In this document: in pieces, positions 1 through 8,930 of the stretch | How the letters are laid out: every line of letters begins with the position of its first letter | Numbering within the stretch: the first letter of the stretch is position 1 | Source: Streptomyces actinomycinicus | GTDB taxonomy: Bacteria; Actinomycetota; Actinomycetes; Streptomycetales; Streptomycetaceae | Length of the DNA stretch: 64,000 bases | Assembly: GCF_016741775.1 (NCBI RefSeq) | Contig: NZ_JAERRK010000004.1 | Location: 124,001-188,000 of the forward strand | Direction: 5' to 3' | The notes under the pieces: model-generated | Database searches by the model: none | Seen by the model: only the letters and a program-made list of their open reading frames with translations | What the model was told of the DNA's origin: nothing | Position numbers and translations under genes: made by a program

Positions 1-1398
1 GAGATCCGCGGCACCCTGGACGGGGCGGAGCCCCACGACCGGGGCAACGGGGGCTGGTTGCCCGAGCCGGCCACCCGGCTGCTCGCGCGCCGTTCGACGG
101 CCGCCCTCGCCCTGCCCGCCGTCGAGGCGACCGTGGTGTCCGGCGCCGCGCCCGGCGTCGCCACCGCCCCCGGATCGCAGGAGCCGTCCAGGAGCGGGAC
201 ACGACGACGCCTCCTGGTGCTGGGCTCGGCCGCCGGGATCCTGGCGGCGGGCGTGACGGCGGCCAGGTGGACGGCGGACCGACCGGGCCGGGCGTCGACG
301 CGGGGCGGCGGCACCCGGCTCCCGCGGCTGGTCGTGGCCCTCCAGGCGGATCTGACGGGAGGACACAAGACGGCGGGACTCGCCCAGGAACACGGGGTCC
401 GGCTCGCCGTCGACCGTCTCAACGCCCGTACGGACCGCGGCTTCGACCTCGCGCTCCAGGTGCACGACGACGCGGGGAGCCCGCCCCGGGCGCAACGGAT
501 CGCGCGGCAGCTCGCGGCCGACGGCCAAGTCCGCGCGGTGATCGGTCCGACCACCGACGCCTGTGCCGAAGCCGTCCTCGCCGAGTACCAGAAGGCGCTG
601 CTGCCCGTGGTCTCCGTATCGGTCGGGCTCGACGGAGCCGCCAAGTACCGGACGTACGCAGCCACCCGGCCCCCGGACGGCAGCCTGGCGGCGCCGCTGG
701 TCGCCTACCTCGTCCGCACCGCCCGGGCGCGGAAGACACTGCTGGTCGACGACGCGGCCGAGGGAGACTTCAGCTGGAACATCTGCGCATCGGTGAGTGA
801 GGCCATGCCCGCCGGGCGGCACCCGACGAGCCGGCGTACCCTCGCCGCCGATGACGACACGGCCGGCGACTACCGTGCCCTGGCCGGGTCGGTGACCGAC
901 GCGGGGGCGGACGCGGTGGTGTTCGCCGGTGGACAGGCGCGCGCCGCGAAACTGGCGCTCGCGCTGCGGGACGCCGGCTACTCGGGAGCGAGACTGGCCA
1001 CTCAGCGGGCTCTCGGCCCGCTCTTCCTCACCACGGCGGGCGACGCCGCCGAGGGCTGGGTCTTCGCCACCGCCTTCCTCGATCCGGCGCGGGTGAGGGC
1101 CGCGAAGCCCTTCGTCACCGCCTACCGCGAACGCTTCGGCACCACCCCGCCCTGGTACTCCGCCGAGGCCTACGACGCGGCGCTGTTCGTCGGCAGCGCG
1201 ATGACGACGCTGGGCGCCTCGCGCGCGGAACGCGGCGCGATCGCGGGACGGCTGCGCGACACCGAGTACCGCGGGATCACCAAACGGTTGCACTACACGT
1301 CCTCCAGCACCGGCTACACCGAGAAGGCGCTGTACCTCTTCCAGGTGTCCGGCGGCCGGTTCCGCTTCCTCGGCCAGTTCGAGGACGCCACGGCCTGA
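1..1398 (+). CDS. Kinase/substrate-binding fusion protein, 5'-truncated by the window
   Basis: The frame is open from base 1, so the gene starts upstream. An internal TTG at 58 could be read as a start, but the residues before it (ending GNGGWLP) and the Ala/Pro-rich stretch after it resemble the linker that follows the kinase domain in actinobacterial Ser/Thr kinase fusions. Next come basic residues and one hydrophobic segment (about positions 205-260), then a receptor-type ligand-binding domain of the Peripla_BP_6 (branched-chain amino acid/LivJ-like) type, with motifs LVVALQADLTG and VIGPTTD. Inference: an extracytoplasmic ligand sensor tethered to a cytoplasmic kinase. No permease genes lie beside it, which argues against an ordinary ABC transporter. 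The kinase itself is outside the window and not seen. Confidence 0.7.
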   Translation, partial: EIRGTLDGAEPHDRGNGGWLPEPATRLLARRSTAALALPAVEATVVSGAAPGVATAPGSQEPSRSGTRRRLLVLGSAAGILAAGVTAARWTADRPGRASTRGGGTRLPRLVVALQADLTGGHKTAGLAQEHGVRLAVDRLNARTDRGFDLALQVHDDAGSPPRAQRIARQLAADGQVRAVIGPTTDACAEAVLAEYQKALLPVVSVSVGLDGAAKYRTYAATRPPDGSLAAPLVAYLVRTARARKTLLVDDAAEGDFSWNICASVSEAMPAGRHPTSRRTLAADDDTAGDYRALAGSVTDAGADAVVFAGGQARAAKLALALRDAGYSGARLATQRALGPLFLTTAGDAAEGWVFATAFLDPARVRAAKPFVTAYRERFGTTPPWYSAEAYDAALFVGSAMTTLGASRAERGAIAGRLRDTEYRGITKRLHYTSSSTGYTEKALYLFQVSGGRFRFLGQFEDATA

Positions 1399-1419
1399 GA
1401 GCCAGGGCTGTCGGGTCCG

Positions 1420-2625
1420 TCAGGTGTGTCGGATCTGGTCGGCGGGAACGCGTACCGTCTCCACCCAGCCCGGGGGCTGTGGTGCGGCGGACCCGATCAG
1501 CGCCGCGATGATCCGGCAGGGTGGGTTCTCGTCCGGCCAGGGGGTGAACCCGTCGGTGAGGACGACGACGATGCTCGGGCGGTCCGGCGCCGCGAGCGCC
1601 GCTTCGATGCCCACGCGCATGTCCGTGCCGCCACCGCCGCCCAGCGTGACCTGCTCGGTGGCCGTCACCCTGGACACGGCGTGCACGTCGGCGTCGCACG
1701 CGAGCACGGTCACACGGTTGCCCCGTACGCCCACCTCGCGCAGCACACCCGTCACCTCCGCCAGAGCTGCCGCCAGTTCGGCGTCCCCCATGGAGCCGGA
1801 GGTGTCGATGACGACGGCCACCCGCGGCAGCGGGCGGCGCAGGCTCGGCAGGACGACGCCGCGCAGCGCAGGGGTACGGCGCGAGGGCCGGCGGTAGGTG
1901 TAGTCGACCGCTCCCCCCGCCCACGCGACGGCTTCCCGAACGGCGCCGGACAGCGCCCGCCGCCAGTCCACCGTGGGCTCCAGGACCTCCTCCGCCCAGC
2001 GCTGCCAGCCCGCGGGCAGGGACCCCCGGCTGCGCTGATGGGCGCGCATCGCATCGGCGGTCTGCCGCCGCAGGGCCTGCGCCTCGACCTCGCCGAGTCG
2101 TGCGGGGCCGGCGGACTCGGGGAGTTCCCAGGGCGCGGGCCGGCCGTGGGCACCCGATCCGCAGTCCGGAGTCCGCACGTGCGGCGGCAGCTGATCGACG
2201 TACACCTCGAACAACTGGCCCTCGGGGAGGCCGAAGAGGCGGGGTTCCATCCGCCCCTCGGGCAGACGCAGGCCGTCGGCGAGCAGGTCGTCGTTGATCT
2301 CGCAGTCCTGCGCGACGTTGACACGGTGCCAGTCGCGCTGGGCGGCGGCGGGGAGCCGGTCCGCCCGCCCGTGGTGGTCGCGCAGCAGGTGCGCCGCCTC
2401 GTGCACCCAGACGCCCGCCAGCTCGGCCACCGGCGTCGCGTCGACGAAGCCGGGGGACACATAGCAGCGCCAGTGCCGGTCCACGCCCATCGTCCGCACC
2501 TCCGCGCTCGCGACGACGGTCAGGGCGTACAGGGCCGACGCCAGGTACGGCCGGTCGCTCGCCGCCCGGTAGCGTGCGGCGAGCAGCTTGGTCATGTCCA
2601 GGGCGCGGCGGGCGTCCTCCGTCAT
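1420..2625 (-). CDS. HEXXH metallopeptidase-like protein with C-terminal VWA domain (DUF2201 type)
   Basis: 401 aa. The N-terminal part carries HEAAH at residues 75-79 followed by HHGR, and QDCEIND near 106-112, the pattern of DUF2201 putative metallopeptidases. The C-terminal part (about 266-400) is a von Willebrand A domain with a complete MIDAS start, DTSGSM at 274-279, and a later LTDG. The ATG at 2625 was chosen because GAGGTG lies about 7 nt upstream, overlapping the end of the MoxR gene; the gap between the two genes is 11 nt. It is the last gene of a four-gene operon. MoxR ATPases characteristically work on VWA partners, so this is the likely client or effector. The substrate is unknown. 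Confidence 0.85.
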   Translation of the reverse strand: MTEDARRALDMTKLLAARYRAASDRPYLASALYALTVVASAEVRTMGVDRHWRCYVSPGFVDATPVAELAGVWVHEAAHLLRDHHGRADRLPAAAQRDWHRVNVAQDCEINDDLLADGLRLPEGRMEPRLFGLPEGQLFEVYVDQLPPHVRTPDCGSGAHGRPAPWELPESAGPARLGEVEAQALRRQTADAMRAHQRSRGSLPAGWQRWAEEVLEPTVDWRRALSGAVREAVAWAGGAVDYTYRRPSRRTPALRGVVLPSLRRPLPRVAVVIDTSGSMGDAELAAALAEVTGVLREVGVRGNRVTVLACDADVHAVSRVTATEQVTLGGGGGTDMRVGIEAALAAPDRPSIVVVLTDGFTPWPDENPPCRIIAALIGSAAPQPPGWVETVRVPADQIRHT

Positions 2626-2636
2626 CCCCGCACACC

Positions 2637-3866
2637 TCACCGGCCGGAGCCGGGCAGCGCCCCGGACATCTGCAGCAGGTCCAGGAACCGGTCGATGCCC
2701 GGCGGCACGGGCCAGTCGAGGTGCCGCATCGCCGCCAGGTCGGTGGCTGCCCGGGCGGCCACGTCCGGGACTCCCGCGTCCACGGCCTTGGCCAGCACCG
2801 CCCAGCCGGCCTCCCAGCGCGGCCGGGTGAGGTCGCTCTGGATGGCGGCGACCACCGCGATCAGGAACGCCAGTTGCCGGTCGCCGCGTTCGGGCAGGGC
2901 GAAGGCGTCCGGATCGGCGAGGACCCGGTCGGGGTCGGGCAGATCGAGGTGTTCGAGGTAGGACAGCAGTTCGATGCCCGCGCCGTCCCCGACGGCACCG
3001 GTCAGCGCGGCGGCGAGCGCCTCTCGGCCGACGCCGGCCGCGTACCCGGTGGCGAGCAGCTTGAGCGCCATCTCCCAGGTCCGGGGGGACGGCCAGGACC
3101 GGCCCCGGCTCTCGGCGTCGGCCGGGATGTGGTGGACCAGGCCGGGCCTGGCCGTGAGGAAACCGGAGATCGCGCCCCGGGCCCGGGCGACCGCGCCGGG
3201 CACCTTGGCGGCGCCGACGACGGGCACGGTCACCTCCGGCCAGGTGCCGGCCATGCCGCGGGCGACGGTCCGGGGGTCGTGGGTCCATTCGAGGTGGACG
3301 AACCGGTTGGCGAGCGGCGGGCTGAGATGCCAGCCGTCCGCCGCGCTGGACGGCGGGTTGGCGGCGGCGACGATCCGCACCGCCTCCGGCAGGACCAGGC
3401 TGCCGACCCGTCGTTCGAGGACCACCCGCAGCAGCGCCGCCTGCACGGCCGGCGGTGCGGAGGACAGTTCGTCGAAGAAGAGCAGGCCCTGGCCGGCCCG
3501 GGCGAGGCGGACCGCCCAGTCCGGCGGGGCCATCGGCACACCGGTCACGGCGGGGTCGTCCCCGACGATGGGCAGTCCGGCGAAGTCGGACGGTTCGTGC
3601 ACGCTGGCGATGACCGTCTCCAGCGGCAGGCCGAGTCCGGCGGCGAGCTGCTCCAGGCCGGCCGACTTGCCGATGCCGGGCTCTCCCCACAGCAGCACGG
3701 GCTGATTGGCCGTCACGGCGAGGGCGAGCGCCTCCAGCTGCGGGTTCGCGGAGGGCTCGGTGCGTCGCGTACGCAGTCTGCGGTTGAGGTCGTCCGCGGC
3801 CGCCAGCGGGCCGCCCGGCGCGCCGGGCGCGGTGCTGTCGGTACGGTCGGGGCGGTCGGTGCTCAA
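2637..3866 (-). CDS. MoxR-family AAA+ ATPase
   Basis: 409 aa, starting at a TTG that overlaps the stop of the preceding ankyrin gene (TTGA). Walker A is GEPGIGKS at residues 61-68 and Walker B is LLFFDEL, ending at about 134. AAANPP is a sensor-1-type motif, and a helical lid region follows. The protein lacks membrane segments, so it is cytoplasmic. MoxR ATPases are chaperone-like remodellers of VWA proteins, and a VWA protein follows directly. The N-terminal 35 residues are low complexity and the exact start is less certain than the TTGA coupling suggests. Confidence 0.87.
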   Translation of the reverse strand: MSTDRPDRTDSTAPGAPGGPLAAADDLNRRLRTRRTEPSANPQLEALALAVTANQPVLLWGEPGIGKSAGLEQLAAGLGLPLETVIASVHEPSDFAGLPIVGDDPAVTGVPMAPPDWAVRLARAGQGLLFFDELSSAPPAVQAALLRVVLERRVGSLVLPEAVRIVAAANPPSSAADGWHLSPPLANRFVHLEWTHDPRTVARGMAGTWPEVTVPVVGAAKVPGAVARARGAISGFLTARPGLVHHIPADAESRGRSWPSPRTWEMALKLLATGYAAGVGREALAAALTGAVGDGAGIELLSYLEHLDLPDPDRVLADPDAFALPERGDRQLAFLIAVVAAIQSDLTRPRWEAGWAVLAKAVDAGVPDVAARAATDLAAMRHLDWPVPPGIDRFLDLLQMSGALPGSGR

Positions 3867-5653
3867 GAGGGCAGCTCTTCCTCGTCGTCGGGGTCCTCGT
3901 CGTACTGCTCCTGCTCGGCGATCCGTTCGTCCCACCACTCGGCGCCGATGCCGGGATGCTCCTCCTCCACGCGTTGCCGGAGGAATGCCAGGTCGGGTCG
4001 CTTGTAGCGGCGGACGAGCTGGGCGAGCGACATCTCGAACTGGTCGACCGTGTCGAGCCGCGCCCCGGCGGCGACGAGCGCCTCGACGAGCGCCTTCGAA
4101 CCGAGGTCGTTGACCGCCACGAACAGCGGCGTGCGCTCCCGCCGGTCGCGGGCCTCGAGGTCCAGTCCTTCCGCCAGGAGCCGCGGCAGCAGCGTCTCGT
4201 GGTCGAGGAGGTTCAGTACGTGCAGCAGGGTGCGCCCGTTGCCGTCACGGACGCGGGGATCGACACCCGCGTCCAGGAGTTCCAGCACCCCGGGGGTGTC
4301 CCCGTGCTGGGCGCGCTGGAAGAGTTCGTTGCGCTGCGCCCGCAGCGCCTTGGGCAGGCGTCCTTCCCCGGAGGTCCAGGTCTGCTCCACGGCGAAGCAT
4401 CCGGCGACGGCTCCGCCGAAGGCGCGCATCGCGCGCTCGCGCTGCTGCTCCTCGTCGCTGTGGGGCATGCGCAGCAGGCCGCCGGGCCGGAAGGAGACCT
4501 CGTGCCAGTCCCCGCGGCACCTGACCCGCACGGGTGCGGGAGCCGTCGGCCCGGGCGGCCCGGCCGGGCCCTCCGCCGTCTGGAGGGCGGGGAACAGCGA
4601 CTGCCGGACGAGCGGGTGCAGGTGCTGCGCCGCGACGCCCCCGATCCGCATCAGGTCGAGGTCGGGGAGCCTGCGCCACAGGGCCTCGGCCAGGAAGGGC
4701 ACGTCCTTGGCGTCGTCCCGGTCGACGACGCGCACCCGCAGCCCGCCGGAGTGCGCGGGCTCCAGCAGGAAGTAGGTGCGCCAGTGCACGGCGACGAGGA
4801 AGCGGTCGCCTGCGCCCTCGGCCGCCAGCCGGCGGATCTCCGGCTCCAGGCGGGTGTGGTTGAGTGCGATCCCCCCCAGCAGCGCCTCGGGGTCCGTGCG
4901 GTAGTAACCCGACGTCTGCGGGGCTGCCAGGTCCAGTTCGAGGCCGGCGGCGGCGAAGGCGGCGGCCGTGTCGCCGTCCTGGTGCAGCAGCGTGGCCCAT
5001 TCGGCCCGGGCCGCCGGGTCGCCGTGGCCGGGATCGGCCGTCGGCAGTGCGTCCGTACCGCGCGGGGTGGCGTCGGCGTGGAAGAACGGCGGCCTGTCCG
5101 TGCCGCCCCCGCACCGTTCGCGCAGTTCGGTGGCGTGCCGTACGTCCCAGAGGTGCCGTGCGGACCGCCAGTCGTGCGTGGACCGTCCGAAGACTCCCGC
5201 GGCCCGCTCCTCCTCGACCGTCCTGAACCGCAGGGTGAGCCGCTGTGGTCCGTCGCTCATCGCGGGCGTGGTGACGTGCAGGTAGGGCGTGGTCCGGGGG
5301 CGTTCGTCCGTGGACTTGGGCCGGTAGCGGGCGAGGACGACCGTCGTGTCCGTGGCGAGTGTCGTCCGTCCGCCGAGCATGCGCGGCAGGTGCCAGCGCA
5401 GCAGGTCGGGGGCGAAGTGGCGGAGGTCGTTCTCCAGGGCGGTGGCGACGTCGTCGCCGCAGTGGCCGGCGACTTCGGCCAGGTCGAAGGCGACGTCGAC
5501 GTTCGCCGCCGCGCACGCGCCCCTCCAGTCACCGGCCAGACGGCGTTCGGTCGCGCGCTCGATCATCCAGCCGGGCACCGCGTAGCGGCGGACACGGCGC
5601 CGGCTCGCCGCCTCGTCCGGAGGGAAGCAGCGGAGTTCGCCTCGAGCGCTCAA
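3863..5653 (-). CDS. Large protein with C-terminal ankyrin repeats, operon partner of MoxR
   Basis: 596 aa from a TTG at 5653 that overlaps the stop of the LRR gene (TTGA), the same arrangement as at its own 3' end. Residues 1 to about 440 form a domain I do not recognise, beginning with a basic segment and containing WMIERATERRLAGDWRGAC. Residues about 445-560 hold three to four ankyrin repeats, for example DGNGRTLLHVLNLLDHETLL and RTPLFVAVNDLG. The C-terminus is very acidic. No signal peptide or membrane segment is visible. Inference: a cytoplasmic recognition or adaptor subunit that connects the LRR protein to the MoxR-VWA pair. A longer reading upstream is open but would run antisense-like through the LRR gene. 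Confidence 0.75.
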   Translation of the reverse strand: MSARGELRCFPPDEAASRRRVRRYAVPGWMIERATERRLAGDWRGACAAANVDVAFDLAEVAGHCGDDVATALENDLRHFAPDLLRWHLPRMLGGRTTLATDTTVVLARYRPKSTDERPRTTPYLHVTTPAMSDGPQRLTLRFRTVEEERAAGVFGRSTHDWRSARHLWDVRHATELRERCGGGTDRPPFFHADATPRGTDALPTADPGHGDPAARAEWATLLHQDGDTAAAFAAAGLELDLAAPQTSGYYRTDPEALLGGIALNHTRLEPEIRRLAAEGAGDRFLVAVHWRTYFLLEPAHSGGLRVRVVDRDDAKDVPFLAEALWRRLPDLDLMRIGGVAAQHLHPLVRQSLFPALQTAEGPAGPPGPTAPAPVRVRCRGDWHEVSFRPGGLLRMPHSDEEQQRERAMRAFGGAVAGCFAVEQTWTSGEGRLPKALRAQRNELFQRAQHGDTPGVLELLDAGVDPRVRDGNGRTLLHVLNLLDHETLLPRLLAEGLDLEARDRRERTPLFVAVNDLGSKALVEALVAAGARLDTVDQFEMSLAQLVRRYKRPDLAFLRQRVEEEHPGIGAEWWDERIAEQEQYDEDPDDEEELPS

Positions 5654-6783
5654 CGGTAGACACTCCCTATCGCACGCAGGTCGGGATGCGGCCTGCCGAC
5701 GGGCCGCAGGCGCGAGGTGAAGGACCGCTTCACCTTGCGGGGCAGCCCGGGACCCAGACCGACGTACTCCAGCGGCGAGTCGTCGGGCACCGCCGCCAGC
5801 AGTGTCTTCGCGCCCCGGCCGGTCAGGCCGGTGTGGCACAGCTCCAGCCGGCGCAGCGGGCTGCCCGGCAGGGCGGCGGCCAGGGCGTGGGCGCCTGCGT
5901 CGCCGGGGGTGTTGGCGGGGGCGCCGAGGCTGCGTTCCGACATCGGCCGGCCCAGGTCGAGCGCCTCGATCCCGCCGAGGGAGCCGGCGAGGGCCCGGGC
6001 ACCGGCGGGACCGATTCCGTTGCCGCCCAGGCCGAGGCGGACCGGGCGTGCGGGGTCGGCCGCGGCGGCGAGGATCGCGGCGCCTTCGTCTCCGAGATGG
6101 TTGGCGGGGAGGTACAACTCGCGCACGCCGGCATCCCGGATCAGGGCGGCCAGCAGGGGGGCGGCGTCGGCGGTCAGGCCGTTGCCGCCCAGGAAGAGGC
6201 GTTCGACCGGGCCGGCCCGGCCGGTGAGGGCGTCGAGCAGGGCCCGCAGACCGCCGGTGGTCAGACCGGTGTTGACCAGGTCGAGGGTGCGCAGGGCGGT
6301 GTTGCGGCGCAGCATGGTGGCGAGCGCCCGGACGCCGGCGTCGCCCACCGGGTTGCGCTTGAGCCACAGGGCGCGGACGGTGCGGTCCGTCGTCAGCGCG
6401 CCCGCGAGCGCGGTGACGCCTTCGGGGCCGATGCGGTTGCAGCCGAGGTAGAGGGTGTGCAGGCCGTGGCCGCCGGCGAGCGCGCCGGCCACCGTACGGG
6501 CTCCCTCGTCGCCGACGGCGTTGGTGCCGAGCAGGACGTGCGTGGCGTGCAAAGAGGCGGCGGCGACGGGCATGAGCCGGGCGGCGCCGACCGCTCCGAG
6601 GCCCTGCTTGCACAGGTCGACGCGGCCGTCCGCGCGCAGGGTACCGAGCGGGAAGGTCTCGTCGGCGTCGACCGGCTGTGCGGACCGCAGCCGTGCGAGC
6701 AACGGCGCCAGAGCGGCGGGGTCGCCGATCGGGATGTCCGGGTGCTCGATCGCGGGGCAGCGCACGGGTGTCGGCTGCGTCAT
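5650..6783 (-). CDS. Ribonuclease-inhibitor-type leucine-rich repeat protein
   Basis: 377 aa. After a 60-residue N-terminal part there are roughly nine repeats of the RI type (about 28 residues), with cores such as LHTLYLGCNRIGPEG, VRALWLKRNPVGDAG and LRTLDLVNTGL. No signal peptide or membrane segment is visible. The ATG at 6783 was preferred over two GTG codons just upstream (6786, 6789) because GGAG sits 5 nt before it. It is the first gene of the four-gene operon and its stop overlaps the next start. RI-type LRRs are protein-binding surfaces; here it is probably the recognition subunit. Confidence 0.82.
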   Translation of the reverse strand: MTQPTPVRCPAIEHPDIPIGDPAALAPLLARLRSAQPVDADETFPLGTLRADGRVDLCKQGLGAVGAARLMPVAAASLHATHVLLGTNAVGDEGARTVAGALAGGHGLHTLYLGCNRIGPEGVTALAGALTTDRTVRALWLKRNPVGDAGVRALATMLRRNTALRTLDLVNTGLTTGGLRALLDALTGRAGPVERLFLGGNGLTADAAPLLAALIRDAGVRELYLPANHLGDEGAAILAAAADPARPVRLGLGGNGIGPAGARALAGSLGGIEALDLGRPMSERSLGAPANTPGDAGAHALAAALPGSPLRRLELCHTGLTGRGAKTLLAAVPDDSPLEYVGLGPGLPRKVKRSFTSRLRPVGRPHPDLRAIGSVYR

Positions 6784-6889
6784 CACCACTCCACCGGTCC
6801 ATCGCCGGTGCCCGGCGCGCCGAGGGCGGCATCGCCCTCCGCCCGCCCGGGACGGACCGACGCCAATCGACTTTCCTCCACGACAAGGG

Positions 6890-6965
6890 TGGCAAGGCCG
6901 GTCGGATTCGAACCGACGTCCTCCAGCTCGGTGCTTGGGCGCGACGACCTCTGCGCTACAGCCTC
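6890..6965 (-). tRNA. tRNA-like gene of undetermined isotype (possible pseudo-tRNA)
   Basis: The minus strand folds as a 76-nt tRNA. It has a 7-bp acceptor stem (GAGGCTG with CGGCCTT, two G-U pairs), a D stem GCGC/GCGC, a perfect T arm GTCGG-TTCGAAT-CCGAC, discriminator G and an encoded CCA at 6890-6892. The middle (6918-6938) does not form a normal 5-bp anticodon stem with a 7-nt loop, and no T33 can be placed, so no anticodon can be read. It may be an unusual or decayed tRNA, or the retained end of a tRNA used as an integration site. Confidence 0.6.
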
Positions 6966-7149
6966 GCCGCGAAGATCATAGCGGCCGTCGCCCCTGCGTT
7001 CGAACCCGGTTGCGTCACGGTCGGAGCACGGACGGCACGGGCCCCCGGCGTACGGCGCACCGGGCTGCACGGGCATCCGGGAGCTGCCCGGACCGGCCGG
7101 TGGGCGGGCTCGCGCGGGCGCGCCCACCGGTGGCGTACGGACGGGGCGG

Positions 7150-8874
7150 TTACGAGGCCATCTCGTACGCGCCGGACAAGGCCTCGACCCGCTGCCAGAC
7201 GCGCCCCGTGCGCGCCTCGTCGACGACCGGCCGCCGTACCGCGGCCAGCGCCCAGTCCTGCTGCTGTACGGTCGCCGAGTCCTTGCCGTGCAGTTCGACG
7301 GCGTGGGCGGAGAAGTCCCGGACGAGGACGGCGAAGAGTTCGTCGAGGACGTCCTCGTCGAGCCCGGTCAGGGCGGCCTGTTCCAGGACGAGCTGGCCGT
7401 GCACGACGAGGGCGAAGAGCTGGCCGACCGCGAGGAGGAGGTCGAGGTCGCGGCTCTGCTCGGCGTCGGGGGCGGCCGTGGCGACGAACTCGCAGAGCGC
7501 GTCGGCCTGTTCGCGGAAGCGGGCCACATTGGGCAGGTGCCCGTAGGCGTCGAAGGCGGGCCGCCAGTCGTGGAAGCGCACCGAGCCGAGACCGCGGGCC
7601 GGCCCCTGCCGGAAGAGGAAGTCGTCGTCGGCCGCGTCGAGGCGCGTCGGCACGGCGGGGTAGGCGACCGGGTCGAGGAGGTGGCTGCGCATGAACTTCA
7701 GGATCAGCGCCAGGTTGACGTGGACCGTGCCCTCGAGCTTCGGCAGACCGCGGATCTCCACGGCCGCCTGACCGAAGTAGTTGTCCTTCTCGAAGCCCTT
7801 GGCCGCGATGACGTCCCACATCAGGTCGATGACCTTCTCGCCCTCGGTCGTCACCTTCATCTTCGTCATCGGGTTGAAGAGCAGGTAGCGGCGGTCGTCC
7901 GGGCCGGCGGAGCGGAAGTAGTCGACAGCACGGTCACTGAAGGACTTCATGCCGACGAGCCTGACGTACGCATCCGTCAGCTCGCGACGCACGTGCGGGA
8001 AGGCGGTGACGGGGCGGCCGTAGAGGATGCGGTTGTGGGCGTGGGTGACGGCCTCGTACATCGCGTGCTCGCAGATGCCGATCGAGGCGGTGCACAGGTT
8101 GAACTTGCCGACGTTGACGGTGTTGAGGGCGGCGTCGAAGGCGGCGCGGCCGGTGTGCAGGACGTCCTCGGCCGCCACGGGGTAGTCCTCGAGGCGGAAC
8201 TCGCTGACGAACTTCGAGGAGTCGACGACGTTCTTGACCAGGCGGTAGGCCGGGTGACGGCTGTCGGCGGCGAAGAACACGTAGCCGTCGGGGCCCTCTA
8301 CGTCGGTACGACGGCCGAAGACGGAGACCAGTCCGGCGGCGTTGCCGTTGCCGATGTAGTACTTGGAGCCGGTGGCGCGGAAGCCGCCGTCGCCGTCGGG
8401 CTCGAGCAGCATGTCGGTGGAGTAGATATCGGCGCCGTGGGTCTTCTCGGACAGGCCGAACGCGAACACCTCTCCCTGGGCGAGGAGTTCCGCGGCGCGG
8501 GCACGGGCGGCGGCGTTGTCGCTCTGCCAGACCGGGCCGAGGCCGAGGATCGTGACCTGCCAGGCGTACCAGTAGTCGAGGCCGTAGAAGCCGAGTATCT
8601 CGTTGAGCGCGGCGATCCGGGCGGTGTCCCACCGCTTGTCCGGCTCTGTCTCCCCCGCGGCGGAGGACGGCGTCAGGAAGGTGGCGAACAGGTTCTCCTT
8701 CGCCGCGAAGGCGAGGAAGTCGCCGAGCCACGCACGGTTGCGGTAGTCCTCGGTCAGCCGCGTCCTCCCGCGCTCCTCGAACCACTCGACGGTGGCACGC
8801 AGCAGGCGGCGCGTCTCGGGGTCGAAGTGCGCGGGGTCGTACGTGCGCGGGTTGAACAGCAGCTGGTCAGTCAT
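7150..8874 (-). CDS. Acyl-CoA dehydrogenase family protein
   Basis: 574 aa, longer than the usual 380-400 aa of the family and resembling the enlarged acyl-CoA dehydrogenase/oxidase-like proteins of actinobacteria. The flavin-binding middle domain is seen in FAFGLSEKTHGAD and the following GSKYYIGNGNAA. The C-terminal helical region contains FNPMTKMKVTTEGEKV and WDVIAAKGFEKDNYFG. The reaction would be FAD-dependent alpha,beta-desaturation of an acyl-CoA; the chain length cannot be told. It lies just downstream of a PadR regulator gene on the same strand, separated only by the repeat tract at 8931-9047, so the PadR operator upstream may control both. Confidence 0.82.
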   Translation of the reverse strand: MTDQLLFNPRTYDPAHFDPETRRLLRATVEWFEERGRTRLTEDYRNRAWLGDFLAFAAKENLFATFLTPSSAAGETEPDKRWDTARIAALNEILGFYGLDYWYAWQVTILGLGPVWQSDNAAARARAAELLAQGEVFAFGLSEKTHGADIYSTDMLLEPDGDGGFRATGSKYYIGNGNAAGLVSVFGRRTDVEGPDGYVFFAADSRHPAYRLVKNVVDSSKFVSEFRLEDYPVAAEDVLHTGRAAFDAALNTVNVGKFNLCTASIGICEHAMYEAVTHAHNRILYGRPVTAFPHVRRELTDAYVRLVGMKSFSDRAVDYFRSAGPDDRRYLLFNPMTKMKVTTEGEKVIDLMWDVIAAKGFEKDNYFGQAAVEIRGLPKLEGTVHVNLALILKFMRSHLLDPVAYPAVPTRLDAADDDFLFRQGPARGLGSVRFHDWRPAFDAYGHLPNVARFREQADALCEFVATAAPDAEQSRDLDLLLAVGQLFALVVHGQLVLEQAALTGLDEDVLDELFAVLVRDFSAHAVELHGKDSATVQQQDWALAAVRRPVVDEARTGRVWQRVEALSGAYEMAS

Positions 8875-8930
8875 GGAGATGACGCCTTTCGGCTGGTGGA
8901 CGGGTGGGAAGGGGGAGGTCTGACGGTTGC

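Noticed and set aside
1420-6783. Calling the LRR/ANK/MoxR/VWA operon an established anti-phage system
   Set aside because: The gene content is suggestive, but nothing in the sequence proves a defence role.
3863-6895. A single 1010-aa minus-strand protein covering the ankyrin and LRR genes
   Set aside because: The upstream 410 codons are Arg/Pro-rich and overlap the LRR gene in another frame; the TTG at 5653 with TTGA coupling gives a sensible start.
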